Positions 63,133 through 64,000 of a stretch of DNA of 64,000 nucleotides are shown here, piece after piece; position 1 is the first letter of the stretch; each line of letters opens with the position of its first letter. Below the pieces are notes generated by a model. That model was not told the origin of the DNA. It saw only the letters and a program-made list of their open reading frames with translations, and made no database searches. This stretch comes from Peteryoungia wuzhouensis. Lineage in GTDB: Bacteria; Pseudomonadota; Alphaproteobacteria; Rhizobiales; Rhizobiaceae. Both the position numbers and the translations under genes were made by a program. The stretch is from the NCBI RefSeq assembly GCF_003205195.1, contig NZ_QJRY01000011.1:1-64000 (forward strand), given 5' to 3'.

Positions 63133-64000
63133 ATGCTGCGACTGATTTCCCTACCCGGCCGTCTGCTGACGATCGCGGGCCTTCTGTTTGCGTCGGCAAG
63201 CGGTGCTTCGGCTGCGCCGTCGAAAAGCCAGGTCGAGGCGCAGTTCCAGCGCTGGATCGCGACCGATCTCTGGCAGGCCGCGAAAACCGGGGGCATCGAG
63301 AAATCCGTCTTCGACAGGACGATGCAAGGGGCGGTGCTGAAATGGGACCTGCCGGATCTCGTGCCCCCCGGCACCAAGCCGCCGAAGGAGCAGGCGCAGA
63401 GCCAGGCGGAATTTTCGTCGCCGGCCAGCTATTTTTCCGAAAAGCGGCTGCAGGGGCTGGCGGCGACCGGACGGTCGCTTGCCGCTCAATATGGCTCGAC
63501 GCTGCGCAAGATCGAGGCGACTTATGGGGTGCCGGGTTCGGTGCTTGTCGCGATCTGGGGGCGCGAATCCGGCTTCGGCAAGGCGAAACTACCCTATAGG
63601 GCAATCGACGTTCTGGCGACCAAGGCCTTCATGTCGACCCGCAAGCCGCTCTTCCAGCAGGAGCTGATTTCGGCGCTGCATATCATCGAAAGCGGCGACG
63701 TGCCGGCCGAGCGGATGATGGGGTCGTGGGCGGGGGCGCTCGGGCAGCCGCAGTTCATGCCGGGCAGCTATCTGAAATATGCCGTCGACTTCGACGGGGA
63801 CGGCAAGCGCGACATCTGGAACTCGGTGCCGGATGCGCTGGCCTCGATCGCCAATTACCTGGTGAAGAGCGGCTGGCAGAAGGGTCGCGACTGGGGCTAC
63901 GAGGTTTCCATTCCCGACGTGGTGTCCTGTGCGCAGGAAGGGCCTGACCGGGCAAAGCTGGTTTCTGTCTGGGCGGGCGAAGGCATAAAGCGGATTTCGG
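63133..64000 (+). CDS. Lytic murein transglycosylase (MltB-like), truncated by the window
   Basis: The reading frame begins at ATG 63133 behind AGGAGG (63121-63126) and runs to the last base without a stop, giving the first 289 residues. It has a signal peptide (residues 1-27), the catalytic Glu145 in GRESGFG, and GSWAGALGQPQFMPGSYLKYAVDFDGDG, a family hallmark of SLT_2/MltB enzymes, which cleave peptidoglycan to 1,6-anhydro muropeptides. It follows recR by 23 bases. Confidence 0.92.
   Translation, partial: MLRLISLPGRLLTIAGLLFASASGASAAPSKSQVEAQFQRWIATDLWQAAKTGGIEKSVFDRTMQGAVLKWDLPDLVPPGTKPPKEQAQSQAEFSSPASYFSEKRLQGLAATGRSLAAQYGSTLRKIEATYGVPGSVLVAIWGRESGFGKAKLPYRAIDVLATKAFMSTRKPLFQQELISALHIIESGDVPAERMMGSWAGALGQPQFMPGSYLKYAVDFDGDGKRDIWNSVPDALASIANYLVKSGWQKGRDWGYEVSIPDVVSCAQEGPDRAKLVSVWAGEGIKRIS

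Overview
The window reads as chromosomal DNA of a GC-rich alphaproteobacterium, most probably a member of the Rhizobiaceae or a close relative. Supporting signs are a perfect Irr-type iron control element in front of a membrane ferritin (mbfA), a BA14K-family exported protein, the ngg/asnO osmoprotectant pair, a CycM-like membrane-anchored cytochrome c, several palindromic intergenic repeats of the rhizobial kind, and many housekeeping genes (lepA, ftsK, recF, kdsB, pheA, dnaX, recR). No transposase, integrase, prophage or CRISPR array was seen. This taxonomic call is an inference from gene content, not from a database search.

Layout. 1-9.2 kb: MFS exporter, iron storage/export (mbfA) divergent from a truncated hemoglobin, an orphan TRAP solute-binding protein, an HxlR regulator with a methyltransferase, an acetylpolyamine-amidohydrolase-like enzyme, and a TetR/MFS pair. 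9.2-17.7 kb: small secreted protein, GNAT, XRE-cupin regulator, MOSC protein, FAD/NAD(P)-binding oxidoreductase, DUF2171, SnoaL-like protein, an overlapping GNAT/nitrilase pair, then lepA. 17.7-20.8 kb is an accessory islet: an AT-richer XRE/ImmA pair, four tiny genes in a row ending in a DUF2188 gene, a CcdAB toxin-antitoxin pair and a tandem-DUF1508 gene. 20.8-22.0 kb is a gene-free stretch holding at least four families of palindromic or tandem repeats. 22.0-25.0 kb: an exported vanadium haloperoxidase and an FG-GAP/ASPIC-UnbV (CRTAC1-like) protein with overlapping reading frames.

25-34 kb: LysE and DoxX membrane proteins, a glutamine amidotransferase, a SelW-like thioredoxin-fold protein, a BA14K protein, tRNA-Leu(CAG) with a clear promoter and terminator, and an aminopeptidase-MarR-NlpC/P60 operon. 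34-46.5 kb: a very long FtsK without a membrane domain, a glutathionyl-hydroquinone reductase, ngg and asnO for N-acetylglutaminylglutamine amide, a Crp/Fnr regulator with a PepSY membrane protein, and a TetR regulator divergent from a small membrane protein across two palindromes. 46.5-57.7 kb: slyX, recF, moeB plus GNAT, a D-2-hydroxyacid dehydrogenase, an adenosine-kinase-like PfkB protein, an AEC permease, cytochrome c, kdsB-pheA and nudC-HIT. 57.8-64 kb: the SRP RNA gene (ffs), dnaX-ybaB, a three-gene block (hydrolase, TetR, MOSC), recR, and the start of a lytic transglycosylase that runs off the right edge.

The best candidates for a second look are the four-gene microgene run beside the XRE/ImmA and CcdAB pairs, the haloperoxidase/CRTAC1 pair, the shared mbfA/globin Irr operator, the duplicated motif flanking hxlR, and the repeat-dense block at 20.8-22.0 kb.
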